DNA of 64,000 nucleotides from Hominimerdicola alba (lineage in GTDB: Bacteria > Bacillota > Clostridia > Oscillospirales > Ruminococcaceae), in the NCBI RefSeq assembly GCF_900109655.1, contig NZ_FOAT01000009.1, positions 62,001-126,000 of the forward strand, read 5' to 3'. A program made the translations under genes and the position numbers. The notes under the pieces are model-generated. The model searched no databases, was not told the DNA's origin, and saw nothing but the letters and a program-made list of their open reading frames with translations. Of the stretch, positions 48,570 through 58,250 are shown piece by piece (the first letter of the stretch is position 1; every line of letters starts with the position of its first letter).

Positions 48570-48598
48570 ATTATATGATATTTAGAAATTTTTGTCAA
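48570..48598 (-). promoter_or_regulatory. tetR promoter
   Basis: Minus strand: exact TTGACA, 17 bases, TATAAT. A half operator GGTCAT lies just downstream at 48557-48562. Confidence 0.88.
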
Positions 48599-48624
48599 TA
48601 GGGCAAATGTAACAGCAATAGCAA

Positions 48625-48639
48625 ATGACTAACAGTCAT
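48625..48639. promoter_or_regulatory. TetR operator 1
   Basis: ATGACT-AAC-AGTCAT, a 15-base palindrome. Confidence 0.75.
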
Positions 48640-48660
48640 TTTGTTTATCTCTACAAAATT

Positions 48661-48675
48661 ATGACCAAAGGTCAT
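48661..48675. promoter_or_regulatory. TetR operator 2
   Basis: ATGACC-AAA-GGTCAT, 15-base palindrome. Confidence 0.78.
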
Positions 48676-48683
48676 TTCACCTA

Positions 48684-48712
48684 TTGACCAATGGTCATTT
48701 TAGTGCTATACT
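48684..48712 (+). promoter_or_regulatory. MMPL operon promoter overlapping TetR operator 3
   Basis: TTGACC (48684-48689), 17 bases, TATACT (48707-48712). The palindrome TTGACC-AAT-GGTCAT (48684-48698) covers the -35 exactly, so repressor binding would block RNA polymerase. Confidence 0.82.
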
Positions 48713-48729
48713 TGCATATGATAATAGAA

Positions 48730-48744
48730 ATGACCGAGAGTCAT
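48730..48744. promoter_or_regulatory. TetR operator 4
   Basis: ATGACC-GAG-AGTCAT, downstream of the -10, within the leader of the MMPL gene. Confidence 0.75.
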
Positions 48745-48771
48745 TAAATCAGCAAAGAAAGGAACGGTAGT

Positions 48772-50883
48772 ATGAAAAACTTCGGTAAGGCAGTGGTAAG
48801 GCTGCGGATACTCATCGTCATACTGGCATTCGTGCTTGCGGTGCCTGCGGCGATAGGTATGCTGAAAACAAGGATAAACTACGACATACTCTCATATCTT
48901 CCCGAAGATATCGACACGATGAAAGGTCAGCAGATAATGCTGGACGAATACGGCAAGGGCGGTTTTGCTCTTGTGGTAGTTGAGGGCATGGAGGACAAGG
49001 ACGTAGCCGCCCTTAAATCGAAATTTGAGAAAGTGGATACGGTCAGCGAGGTGCTTTGGTATGACAGCATAGCTGATATCTCCATACCGAAGGAAGTTCT
49101 TCCACAGGACATTTATGAAGTCTTTAACAGCAAGGACGGCAATTCCACTATGATGGCTGTTTTCTTCGACAAGGCTACATCGGCAGACGAATCCCTTGAA
49201 GCTGTTGTTGAGATGAGAAAGATAGCGGGCAAGCAGTGCTACATCAACGGCATGACCGCCATAGTCGAAGACATAAAAGACCTGACCATGAAAGAGACTA
49301 CCGCATACGTCGGCATAGCGGTACTGCTGACAAGCATTATACTTGCAGTGACTATGGATTCACTGCTGATACCTGTATTCTTCATGCTGAGCGTCGGTCT
49401 GGCGATACTTTACAATCTGGGCACAAATATTTTCCTCGGACAGATAAGCTTCATCACACAGGCGCTCACGGCTGTATTACAGCTGGCGGTAACGATCGAC
49501 TACTCCATATTCCTCTGGCACAGCTACAAGGAACAGAAAGAGAGATTCGCTGATAAATACGAGGCTATGGCAGAAGCCATATCCCTGACGATATCTTCTG
49601 TAGTATCAAGCTCGGTAACTACCGTTGCGGGATTTCTGGCACTGTGCTTCATGAGCTACACTCTTGGTCTTGATATGGGCATAGTAATGGCAAAGGGCGT
49701 TATCATCGGTGTTATATGCTGTGTAACAATACTGCCTTCGATGATACTGGTATTTGACAGACTTCTGGAAAAGACCATACACAGAGATATTATTCCCAGC
49801 ATGGACAAAGCTGCCGATTTCATAGTAAAGCATCACGCGGCATTCGTGGTACTGTTCATCGCACTGCTTATCCCCGGAATTTACGGACAGACTCACACGG
49901 ATGTTTACTACAACCTGACAGATACTCTCCCCGCTGACCTTAACAGCGTACTGGCAAACACTAAGCTTCAGGAAGAGTTCGATATATCCTCAACACACAT
50001 TATCCTTTGCAAGTCGGATATGAAGCGCAAGGACGTTGTCAAGATGACCGACGAAATGAACGAAGTTGACGGTGTAAACATGACCATGGCTTTCGATACG
50101 CTGATAGGTTCATCTATCCCCGAGGAAGCTGTCCCCGAATCCATAAGCGGTCTGCTGAAAGAGGGCGAATGGCAGCTGATGCTGGTAGGCTCAGATTACA
50201 AGGTAGCATCTCCTGAAGTAAACGCTCAGGTGGATAAGCTGATAGACATACTTAAAAAGTACGATGATACAGGCATGGTGATCGGCGAGGCTGCCGCTAC
50301 AAAGGACCTCATTAGCATCACAAAGCGCGATTTCACTGTTGTTAACACAGTTTCCATCGCGGCTATATTTGTGATAATCATGATAGCACTGAGGTCATTC
50401 TCACTGCCGATAATTCTGGTGGCAGTCATCGAATTTGCCATAACTGTTAATATGGCAGTTCCCTGCTTCACTCATACAAAGATACCTTTCATAGCATCGG
50501 TAGTTATAGGTACGATACAGCTGGGTGCTACCGTTGACTATGCGATACTGATGACCACCCGCTACAAGCAGGAGCGCGTATCGGGCAAGGACAAGACGGA
50601 AGCCGTAACGATAGCACTTGCCACCTCGATGAAATCCATCATGGTAAGCGCGCTTGGCTTCTTCGCATCGACTTTCGGTGTGGGATTGTATTCAAGCGTT
50701 GATATGATATCACAGCTCTGCACACTGATGTCAAGAGGTGCGCTCATATCCATGGTAACGGTAATATGCGCTCTGCCCTCGATGCTTCTGCTGTTCGACA
50801 AGGTCATAATCAACAGCACCATAGGCATGAAAGATACTGCGAGACGCGAGAGCGGTTACAGCAAGCCAGCGCTGAACAGTTAA
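48772..50883 (+). CDS. MMPL/RND-superfamily transporter
   Basis: 703 residues, twelve predicted membrane helices in two halves, each with a large loop after helix 1. The family core is seen in QLAVTIDYSIFLWHSYKEQ and QLGATVDYAILMTTRYKQE, where the Asp-Tyr pairs carry the proton path of MmpL/HAE-like exporters. It likely exports a lipid or hydrophobic compound. Controlled by the divergent TetR; cotranscribed with the secreted heptad-repeat protein. GAAAGGAA lies before the ATG. Confidence 0.94.
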   Translation: MKNFGKAVVRLRILIVILAFVLAVPAAIGMLKTRINYDILSYLPEDIDTMKGQQIMLDEYGKGGFALVVVEGMEDKDVAALKSKFEKVDTVSEVLWYDSIADISIPKEVLPQDIYEVFNSKDGNSTMMAVFFDKATSADESLEAVVEMRKIAGKQCYINGMTAIVEDIKDLTMKETTAYVGIAVLLTSIILAVTMDSLLIPVFFMLSVGLAILYNLGTNIFLGQISFITQALTAVLQLAVTIDYSIFLWHSYKEQKERFADKYEAMAEAISLTISSVVSSSVTTVAGFLALCFMSYTLGLDMGIVMAKGVIIGVICCVTILPSMILVFDRLLEKTIHRDIIPSMDKAADFIVKHHAAFVVLFIALLIPGIYGQTHTDVYYNLTDTLPADLNSVLANTKLQEEFDISSTHIILCKSDMKRKDVVKMTDEMNEVDGVNMTMAFDTLIGSSIPEEAVPESISGLLKEGEWQLMLVGSDYKVASPEVNAQVDKLIDILKKYDDTGMVIGEAAATKDLISITKRDFTVVNTVSIAAIFVIIMIALRSFSLPIILVAVIEFAITVNMAVPCFTHTKIPFIASVVIGTIQLGATVDYAILMTTRYKQERVSGKDKTEAVTIALATSMKSIMVSALGFFASTFGVGLYSSVDMISQLCTLMSRGALISMVTVICALPSMLLLFDKVIINSTIGMKDTARRESGYSKPALNS

Positions 50884-50916
50884 CAAAAGAATTCACATCA
50901 AAAAGGAGATATAGTT

Positions 50917-53900
50917 ATGAAAAAGTACGGCAGATTTTTAGCAGGTGTCCTGGCAGTGCTGATATCAGCAGGTTCAACAGGATTTTACGCAGTTGCAAAT
51001 AAAGATGAATCTTCAAAGTCGAATGATTCTTCTAAAACTTCCGACAAGGAAAGTTCGGAAGATGATGATTACAAGTCCCCCGAGCTAAAGAAGCGCGACA
51101 ATAAAAAGTCGGACGAAACAAAGACATCTGACGGCACCACCACCCGCAAGGAAGAGACAGTTTACGTACTCACCGATGCGAATGGCAATCCCACCAAGAT
51201 CATTGTCAGCGATCATCTGGTAAACCCTCAGGGACTTACAACACTGATGGATATGTCCACCCTGACCGACATCGAGAACCTGAAAAACGATGATACTTTC
51301 TCAGGCAGCGGAAAGGGTATGCAGTGGAACACTTCTGGCGGAGATATTTACTACAAGGGCTACACAAATGCAGCTCTGCCTGTTGAGATAAAGGTGAGCT
51401 ACACTCTTGACGGCAGGAGCATCACCCCTGAGGAGCTTGCAGGCAAGAGCGGCAAGGTAACTGTAAGATACGATTATGTCAACAATTCGACTACCACAGT
51501 CAAGATAAACGGCAAGAACGAGACTATATGCACACCTTTCCTGATGGCTACGGGCTCACTTCTGGACGGCACTAAATTTAAGAATATTCAGGTAACTAAC
51601 GGCAAACTGGTTTCCGACGGCGACAGACAGGCAGTTATCGGCTATGCTCTGCCGGGGCTGACATCAAGCCTTGGTCTTGAGGACAATGAGGATATCGGCA
51701 TACCAGAGTACTTCGAGTTCACCGCCGATGTTACAGATTTCGAGCTGAAAACCGTATTCACCGCAGGCACAAACAGCTTCTTCAATGATATCGACTTTGG
51801 CGGCATCAACAAGCTTGATGAGCTTGAAGACAAACTTGGCGAACTGGCTGACGCAGTAGATCAGCTTTCTGATGGCTCACAGCAGCTTTACGACGGCACA
51901 AAGGAACTCAACAAGGGTGTCGGCGATCTGAAAGACGGCGCAGATAAGCTGGCAGACGGCGGTAAACAGCTCAATGATGGTGCTGTATCTCTGGCTGACG
52001 GTGCAGGCAAGCTGGCTGATGGCACAAAAACTCTGGACAGCGGCGCAGGCGACCTTGTAAACGGCATAAAGAGCGCTAAAGACGGCAGCGATAAGCTGGT
52101 GGGTGGTTTCACTCAGGTCAATGACGGTGCATCTCAGCTGAAAGACGGTTCTGCCAAGCTGGCCAACGGTCTGGGTGATGCAGACACAGGTGCAAAGACC
52201 CTTGATGAGGGCGCAGCTTCTCTCGCGGACGGTGCATCGAAACTCAATGACGGCATACAGAAAGTCGCAAGCGGTTCGGGCGCACTGGCTGACGGCACAA
52301 AGGCGATCGATGACGGCGCACATTCCCTGGTCGACGCCATAAAAGCTGCCAGAAACGGTTCTACGCAGCTGGTTGACGGCTTCATTCAGGTAAATTCTGG
52401 CGCTGCCGACCTCAAATCAGGTACTGCTCAGCTGGCGGCAGGTATGGCAAATGCAGATGACAGCGTGGCAAAACTGAAAGATGGTGCTGATAAACTCAAA
52501 GACGGCGCTGACACTGCCGCAGCAGGCGCAAAGTCACTGAAAGACGGCACAGCATCAGCAAAGGATGGTGCAAAATCTCTGGCTGACGGTGCTAAAACTT
52601 TAGACGATGGCTTAAAGTCAGCTAAAGAAGGCTCAGCAAAGTTAAAGGAAGGAACTTCTCAGCTGAAAAATGGCGCAGATGACCTCAAATCTGGCACCGA
52701 AAAGCTTGCTGAGGGCATAAGTTCCGCCGACAAGGGCGCTGCAGATGTTCACAGCGGTTCAAAGAAAGTTGCAAGCGGTTCAAAGGCTTTGGCTGACGGC
52801 GCAGCGACCCTCGATTCCGGTGCGGCTAACGTAGCGGCAGGTTCTTCAAAGCTTTCAACAGGTGCGGGTTCACTCAGCACATCGGCAGGAACACTTTCCG
52901 CAGGAATAACCTCCTCCAAGGCAGGTTCTGCAAAGGTGCTCGCGGGCGCACAGTCCCTTTCCGGCGGTATAGATACTCTCGCCGAGGGCGCAGCTGCTAT
53001 CCCCGAAAAGCTGAACGGTATTTCGGATTCAATGACCAACGCTGCAAACGGACTTTATTCTTCGATAGAATACAACAAGCAGGTGCTTGCAAGTCTTCAG
53101 CAGATATACGCTTCAAACCCCAGCGACGATATAGCCACAATGATAGGCACTCTTCAGCAGACCATCGCTTCTCAGGAACAGATAGCCGCAGGTCTGGCAG
53201 AGGGTTCTTCACAGATATCAGCTGACACCACCGCGCTGACCAACGGCATCGCAAGCCTTAAAACAGGGGCTGCTGCTCTGGTAGATGGCGCACAGGCTCT
53301 GGATACGGGACTGGCAACTCTAGATGAGGGCGGCAAGGCTCTTGCTGAGGGTGCAGACAAACTTTATACAAATTCCAAGACCCTTGCTGACGGCGCTGCA
53401 AAGGTTTCCACTGGTGCGGCAGGTCTTAAAGCGGGCAGCAGTGAACTTCTGAATGGCGCTAATGCACTTTCCACAGGCGCTGGTTCTCTTTCAGCGGGAC
53501 TGACTACCGCTTCCGCAGGTGCTAAGAGTGTAGACAGCGGTGCAGGCAAGCTTCAGGCAGGCATTGAACAGGTAAACAAAGGCGCTGTCGATCTTGACGA
53601 GGGTCTTGGCAAGCTGTCAGGCGGTTCAGGTGAACTCAAAGTTGGCGCTAACACACTGTTCAACGGCATATCTGCAATAGATAACGGCGTGACTTCACTT
53701 TTAGAGGGCATCAAGGCTCTCGCGATAGGTGCCGGCTCACTCAGCACAGGCGCTTCCACTCTTTCTGCAGGACTTCACTCTGCAAATACAGGCGCAGCTG
53801 CTCTCGATGAGGGCGCAGGCAAGCTTCAGGGCGGACTTACTCAACTTTCAGAGGGTACTACAAAGCTTGATGACGGACTTGGTCAGCTGACCGAGGGCGG

Positions 53901-54564
53901 CGAAAAGCTGAAAGCAGGCACAGGCACACTTGCTTCAAAGGTAACAGAGCTTGTAGCAGGCGCAGGACAGCTTGCTGACGGAAGCACTGCTGTTGCCGAC
54001 GGCGCAAAGAAAATCTCAGGCGGCACACACTCCCTCGCCGAGGGTATAGCCGCCGCATATAACGGCGCATATCAGCTTGATACAGGTCTTGGCTCACTTC
54101 AGGGCGGTCTGGGCCAGCTTACGGACGGCGCATCCGCGCTTGATGACGGTCTGGGACTTCTCTGGCAAGGCGGACAGACCCTCAAAGACGGCACTTACAG
54201 CGTATCCACAGGCAGTGCACAGCTTTTAGATGGTGCCGAAAAGCTCTCCGACGGCAGCAGCACACTTTATGCGGGCATAACTGCTCTCGATGACGGTGCC
54301 GCACAGCTGAAAGACGGTTCAAAGAAGCTTGAAGACGGCGCTAAGAAGCTCAACAGCGGCATGAAGGAATTCCGCCGCGAGGGCATCGACAAGATAATCA
54401 GCGCCTACAACGATGATATCACTCCACTGCTCGACAGGCTTGACGCACTTAAGAAAGCAAGCAAGGCTTATGATAATTTCTCGGGCAAGGCAGCAGGCAC
54501 CGAAGGCGAAGTCAAGTTCATCTACGAGACCGCTCCTGTTGCTGTGGCAAAAAAAGATGACTGA
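50917..54564 (+). CDS. Giant secreted xxxLxxG heptad-repeat protein
   Basis: 1215 residues. A signal peptide or N-terminal anchor (FLAGVLAVLISAGSTGFYAV) is followed by a low-complexity Lys/Ser linker, a globular beta-rich domain (about 75-295, ending DIDFGGINK) and then about 850 residues of near-perfect heptads of the type xxxLxxG (LADGAGKLADGTKTLDSG). One break near 690-765 contains a helix without heptads (SMTNAANGLYSSIEYNKQV). The heptad block has a higher period of 13 heptads (273 bases). The C-terminus has a short helix and FIYETAPVAVAKKDD, with no sortase motif. Such heptads occur in YhgE/Pip and EsaA-type proteins. Its gene follows the MMPL transporter by 33 bases, so the two should act together at the envelope. 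Confidence 0.9.
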   Translation: MKKYGRFLAGVLAVLISAGSTGFYAVANKDESSKSNDSSKTSDKESSEDDDYKSPELKKRDNKKSDETKTSDGTTTRKEETVYVLTDANGNPTKIIVSDHLVNPQGLTTLMDMSTLTDIENLKNDDTFSGSGKGMQWNTSGGDIYYKGYTNAALPVEIKVSYTLDGRSITPEELAGKSGKVTVRYDYVNNSTTTVKINGKNETICTPFLMATGSLLDGTKFKNIQVTNGKLVSDGDRQAVIGYALPGLTSSLGLEDNEDIGIPEYFEFTADVTDFELKTVFTAGTNSFFNDIDFGGINKLDELEDKLGELADAVDQLSDGSQQLYDGTKELNKGVGDLKDGADKLADGGKQLNDGAVSLADGAGKLADGTKTLDSGAGDLVNGIKSAKDGSDKLVGGFTQVNDGASQLKDGSAKLANGLGDADTGAKTLDEGAASLADGASKLNDGIQKVASGSGALADGTKAIDDGAHSLVDAIKAARNGSTQLVDGFIQVNSGAADLKSGTAQLAAGMANADDSVAKLKDGADKLKDGADTAAAGAKSLKDGTASAKDGAKSLADGAKTLDDGLKSAKEGSAKLKEGTSQLKNGADDLKSGTEKLAEGISSADKGAADVHSGSKKVASGSKALADGAATLDSGAANVAAGSSKLSTGAGSLSTSAGTLSAGITSSKAGSAKVLAGAQSLSGGIDTLAEGAAAIPEKLNGISDSMTNAANGLYSSIEYNKQVLASLQQIYASNPSDDIATMIGTLQQTIASQEQIAAGLAEGSSQISADTTALTNGIASLKTGAAALVDGAQALDTGLATLDEGGKALAEGADKLYTNSKTLADGAAKVSTGAAGLKAGSSELLNGANALSTGAGSLSAGLTTASAGAKSVDSGAGKLQAGIEQVNKGAVDLDEGLGKLSGGSGELKVGANTLFNGISAIDNGVTSLLEGIKALAIGAGSLSTGASTLSAGLHSANTGAAALDEGAGKLQGGLTQLSEGTTKLDDGLGQLTEGGEKLKAGTGTLASKVTELVAGAGQLADGSTAVADGAKKISGGTHSLAEGIAAAYNGAYQLDTGLGSLQGGLGQLTDGASALDDGLGLLWQGGQTLKDGTYSVSTGSAQLLDGAEKLSDGSSTLYAGITALDDGAAQLKDGSKKLEDGAKKLNSGMKEFRREGIDKIISAYNDDITPLLDRLDALKKASKAYDNFSGKAAGTEGEVKFIYETAPVAVAKKDD

Positions 54565-54685
54565 TAAAGCCATCTGCTATTAAACAAGATTTCTCCCAAA
54601 CTCTATTGAACGGCATATTTTCCTCATTCGGCAGACGCTGTGCGTAAGTCGGGTGAGACAGATGCCGTTTGATATGATACCCCCT

Positions 54686-54728
54686 TTCACCCGTTTCTCG
54701 AATTGCCGCGAGAAGCGGGTGCTTTTTT
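54686..54728 (+). terminator. Terminator of the MMPL operon
   Basis: CACCCGTTTCTCG pairs with CGAGAAGCGGGTG, followed by CTTTTTT. A second longer, weaker fold (AACGGCAT with ATGCCGTT, 54611-54669) precedes it. Confidence 0.88.
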
Positions 54729-54781
54729 CGTTAATATATTAAACATGAAATAAAATCGCTTTATTTTTCCGCTGATAACTA

Positions 54782-54811
54782 TTGACAATGCACATATAAA
54801 TGTGATATCAT
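54782..54811 (+). promoter_or_regulatory. Promoter of the HD-GYP gene
   Basis: TTGACA, 18 bases, TATCAT. About 165 bases of leader lie before the ATG; I see no known cyclic-di-GMP riboswitch in it. Confidence 0.78.
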
Positions 54812-54985
54812 ATACTTATAAATAATTATTTTCTGTTAGGTTACAATTTAGTCATGAATAACTTAGTTAAGAATTAGAAAGTAAGGATAAAGATCAGATA
54901 CAAGTCTTATACTAATTGATGGATAAAGACCGATAACAGCCGATTTTACATCCGACTGTCGGTATGATCACGGAGAGTGAGCGAT

Positions 54986-57900
54986 ATGAAAAACAAACTC
55001 AGCCTTATTAAAAGAATATCGAAAAAGCTGCTTTGCATCACGGCATCGGCGTTACTGCTGACCTCAGCTGTTATGAGTGTGCCGTTCCGTGCTTGGGGCG
55101 ATGAGATCATCACAGAGGAAGAGCTTTCAGTCGATCCCACAGGCAAGGGCGAGGGCTATTCCACCGTGCTTTATGACAACACTTCGGGTCTGCCCACCTC
55201 GGAAGCCAACGACATCGTTGAGACCAGTGAGGGATTCATATGGATCGGCAGTTACAGCGGCCTTATCCGCTATGACGGCAATACTTTTGAGCGAATAGAT
55301 TCTACCACAGGCATAGCCAGCGTGGTGAAGCTTTTTGTGGATTCAAAGAATCGTCTTTGGGTAGGCACCAATGACAGCGGCGCGGCGGTGATGGAAAAGG
55401 GCGAGTTTACTTTATACAATAAAAGCAACGGTCTTACTTCCCTGTCGATACGCTCTATAACCGAGGACGATGAAGGCAACATCTATCTAGGTACGACCCA
55501 GGGAATCGCGTTGGTAGACAAAAACGGCAGTCTTTCCATGATAGACGAGCCCCAGCTCAATAACGGATATATCCGTATGCTGAAGCACGTCTCCGACAAT
55601 ATCATATACGGCATTACCATCGACGGTGCGGTATTCACGCTGGAAAACAAAAGGCTGAAAAGCTTCAGCGGTTCAGAAGAACTGGGTATCGAAGATATAC
55701 ACTCGATACTTCCAGACCCTGACAAGAAAGGGTATGTATATATAGGCACCAAGAACCACGAGGTATATCACGGCGAACTTGACAAGGGCTTCAAAAATAC
55801 TGACCCTACTGATATCTCGCCGTTAAGGTATGTAAACTCCATGTGTACCGTGGGGGATATGCTGTGGGTCTGTGCCGATAACGGCATAGGCTTCATCGAT
55901 GACGGAAAATTCACTATTCTGGAGAATATCCCACTCACGACTTCCATAGAGGATATGATGACGGACTATCAGAAGAACCTGTGGTTCGTATCCTCACAGC
56001 AGGGCGTGATGAAGATAGTTCCCAATCAGTTCACGGATATATTTGAGAAATACAAACTCGAAAACGAGGTGGTATACTCCACCTGCGCGGAAAGCGGCAA
56101 GCTGTTTATCGGCACAAAGAACAGCGGACTTATCGTCCTCAGCAACGGCAGAAAACTGGAGAACCTGCTCATCACATCTTCAAAAACTGCATCGGGAGAG
56201 GTCTGCGCTGATACCGACCTTATCAGCCTTATGCACGACTGCAAGATACGTTCGATAATCCGCGACAGCAAAAACAGAGTATGGTTTTCGACTTTCGGTG
56301 AACAGGGACTGCTAAGGTACGACAGAGGTAAGGTGATAAAATTCACCGAGAAGGACGGTATGCCCTCAGAGCGCGTAAGGACTGTCATTGAGCGTTCGGA
56401 CGGCACATTTGTGGCGGTCTGCACGGGCGGTGCAGCGGTCATCAAGGACGACAAGATAATCAAAGTCTACGGCGAAAGCGACGGCATAAGCAACACCGAG
56501 ATACTCACAGCCGCCGAAAGCGAGAACGGCGACCTTATACTCGGTACAGACGGCGGCGGTATGTTCATAATAGGCAATAATTCCATAATCCACCGCGGCA
56601 CCGATGACGGTCTTCATTCGGACGTTATGATGCGTATAAAGAAAGATATCTCAAAGGATATCTACTGGATAGTGACCAGCAATTCACTGGCGTATATGGA
56701 TGCCGACTACAACATAACCACGATACAGAAGTTCCCATATTCAAACAATTTTGACCTTTACGAGAATTCCCGGGGCGAGATGTGGATACTCAGCAGCAAC
56801 GGCATATACGTTGAAAAATGCGAGACACTCCTTGAAAACGGCGAACATTCGCCCATATACTACGGCAGGGACAACGGTCTTTCCTGCATAACGACTTCAA
56901 ATTCCTACAGCGAACTCACAGCCGACGGAGACCTTTATATCTCGGGTACAACAGGCGTTGCAAAGGTCAATATCGAAAAGGAATTTGAAAACGTGGAAAG
57001 CATAAAGCTCTCGGTACCCTATGCTGAGGCTGACGGCAAGATGATCTACCCCGACAGCTCGGGTAATATCGTGATACCCTCAACTGTAAAAAAACTGACG
57101 ATATACAGCTATGCGTACAATTACTCGCTGGTAAACCCTGAGATAACCTACTGTCTTGAGGGCTTCGACAAGAACCCTGTGACCCTTAAGCGCAGCGAGC
57201 TTGCACCTGTGGATTACACCAATCTGCACGGCGGAACATACAGCTTTGTTATGCAGGTAAAAGACCCCCATAACGGAACCACGAAAGAACTTGTGGTAAA
57301 GATAATCAAGACAAAGGCGATATACGAAACGCTTTGGTTCATGATCCTCTGTGCGGCTTTGGTGATCGGTATCATCATTTTGGCGGTGAAGAGCTACATC
57401 GGCAGAAGAACGGCGCGTTTCCTTGAAAAGGAAAAAGAGCAGAAGACCCTTATCCGTGAGATAGTTGAAGCTTTCGCGAAAGTTATCGATATGAAAGACA
57501 AGTATACCAACGGTCACTCCACCCGCGTGGCAGAGTATACAATGATGCTTGCACGTGAACTGGGTCTTGACGAAGAGACAATTGAGAAATACTACAATAT
57601 CGCGCTGCTGCACGATATCGGAAAAGTCGGCGTACCGCCCGAGGTGCTGAATAAGCCCGGCAAGCTGACCGACCAGGAATTCAAGATAATCAAATCACAC
57701 TCAGCCCTTGGCTATAATACGCTAAAAAATATCAGCATAATGCCTGAGCTTGCCATCGGTGCAGGCGCACACCACGAACGTCCCGACGGAAAGGGATATC
57801 CTAAGGGTCTGAAAGGCGAAGAAATACCCCGCGTAGCCCAGATAATCGCTGTCGCAGATACTTTCGATGCCATGTATTCCGACCGTCCCTACCGCAAGCG

Positions 57901-58096
57901 CATGAATTTTGATAAAGCGGTGTCTATCATGAAAGAAGCCAGAGGCACTCAGCTGACTGAGGATGTGGTTGACGCTTTCCTCAGGCTGGTGGAAAAAGGC
58001 GAATTCCGCGCCCCTGATGACAATGGCGGTGGCACTACCGAGGATATTGATAATATCCACAAGCGCCTGAACAAAGAAGCTGAGCAGAGATCATAA
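54986..58096 (+). CDS. Beta-propeller sensor with HD-GYP phosphodiesterase domain
   Basis: 1036 residues from the ATG at 54986 (CGGAGAG before it). N-terminal signal or membrane helix (LLCITASALLLTSAVMSV), then about 650 residues of Reg_prop propeller repeats (GLPTSEANDIVETSEGFIWI-type units, each ending W-I/V-G), a Y_Y_Y-like domain (about 690-770), one membrane helix (about 781-804), a short coiled linker and a cytoplasmic HD-GYP domain with HD at 876-877 (LLHDIGK) and GYP at 937-939 (DGKGYPKGL). It should degrade cyclic-di-GMP in response to an outside ligand. The propeller/Y_Y_Y part is known from hybrid two-component sensors of polysaccharide use; here it controls an HD-GYP output. Confidence 0.93.
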   Translation: MKNKLSLIKRISKKLLCITASALLLTSAVMSVPFRAWGDEIITEEELSVDPTGKGEGYSTVLYDNTSGLPTSEANDIVETSEGFIWIGSYSGLIRYDGNTFERIDSTTGIASVVKLFVDSKNRLWVGTNDSGAAVMEKGEFTLYNKSNGLTSLSIRSITEDDEGNIYLGTTQGIALVDKNGSLSMIDEPQLNNGYIRMLKHVSDNIIYGITIDGAVFTLENKRLKSFSGSEELGIEDIHSILPDPDKKGYVYIGTKNHEVYHGELDKGFKNTDPTDISPLRYVNSMCTVGDMLWVCADNGIGFIDDGKFTILENIPLTTSIEDMMTDYQKNLWFVSSQQGVMKIVPNQFTDIFEKYKLENEVVYSTCAESGKLFIGTKNSGLIVLSNGRKLENLLITSSKTASGEVCADTDLISLMHDCKIRSIIRDSKNRVWFSTFGEQGLLRYDRGKVIKFTEKDGMPSERVRTVIERSDGTFVAVCTGGAAVIKDDKIIKVYGESDGISNTEILTAAESENGDLILGTDGGGMFIIGNNSIIHRGTDDGLHSDVMMRIKKDISKDIYWIVTSNSLAYMDADYNITTIQKFPYSNNFDLYENSRGEMWILSSNGIYVEKCETLLENGEHSPIYYGRDNGLSCITTSNSYSELTADGDLYISGTTGVAKVNIEKEFENVESIKLSVPYAEADGKMIYPDSSGNIVIPSTVKKLTIYSYAYNYSLVNPEITYCLEGFDKNPVTLKRSELAPVDYTNLHGGTYSFVMQVKDPHNGTTKELVVKIIKTKAIYETLWFMILCAALVIGIIILAVKSYIGRRTARFLEKEKEQKTLIREIVEAFAKVIDMKDKYTNGHSTRVAEYTMMLARELGLDEETIEKYYNIALLHDIGKVGVPPEVLNKPGKLTDQEFKIIKSHSALGYNTLKNISIMPELAIGAGAHHERPDGKGYPKGLKGEEIPRVAQIIAVADTFDAMYSDRPYRKRMNFDKAVSIMKEARGTQLTEDVVDAFLRLVEKGEFRAPDDNGGGTTEDIDNIHKRLNKEAEQRS

Positions 58097-58170
58097 CAGC
58101 ATTAATGCATACAAATGGAGCAAAACATCCACACTGTCCAAAAAAATTCATACTAAATTTGCAAAACCAC

Positions 58171-58199
58171 TTGAAATTTGAAAATTTCTGTGTTATAAT
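58171..58199 (+). promoter_or_regulatory. nrdR promoter
   Basis: TTGAAA, 17 bases, TATAAT. Confidence 0.85.
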
Positions 58200-58250
58200 G
58201 TAATACAGAGAAAAAAAACGTACATCATTGACCGAATAGGAGTTATTAAG

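Noticed and set aside
54818-54985. Cyclic-di-GMP riboswitch in the HD-GYP leader
   Set aside because: No GEMM-type core could be recognised by eye.
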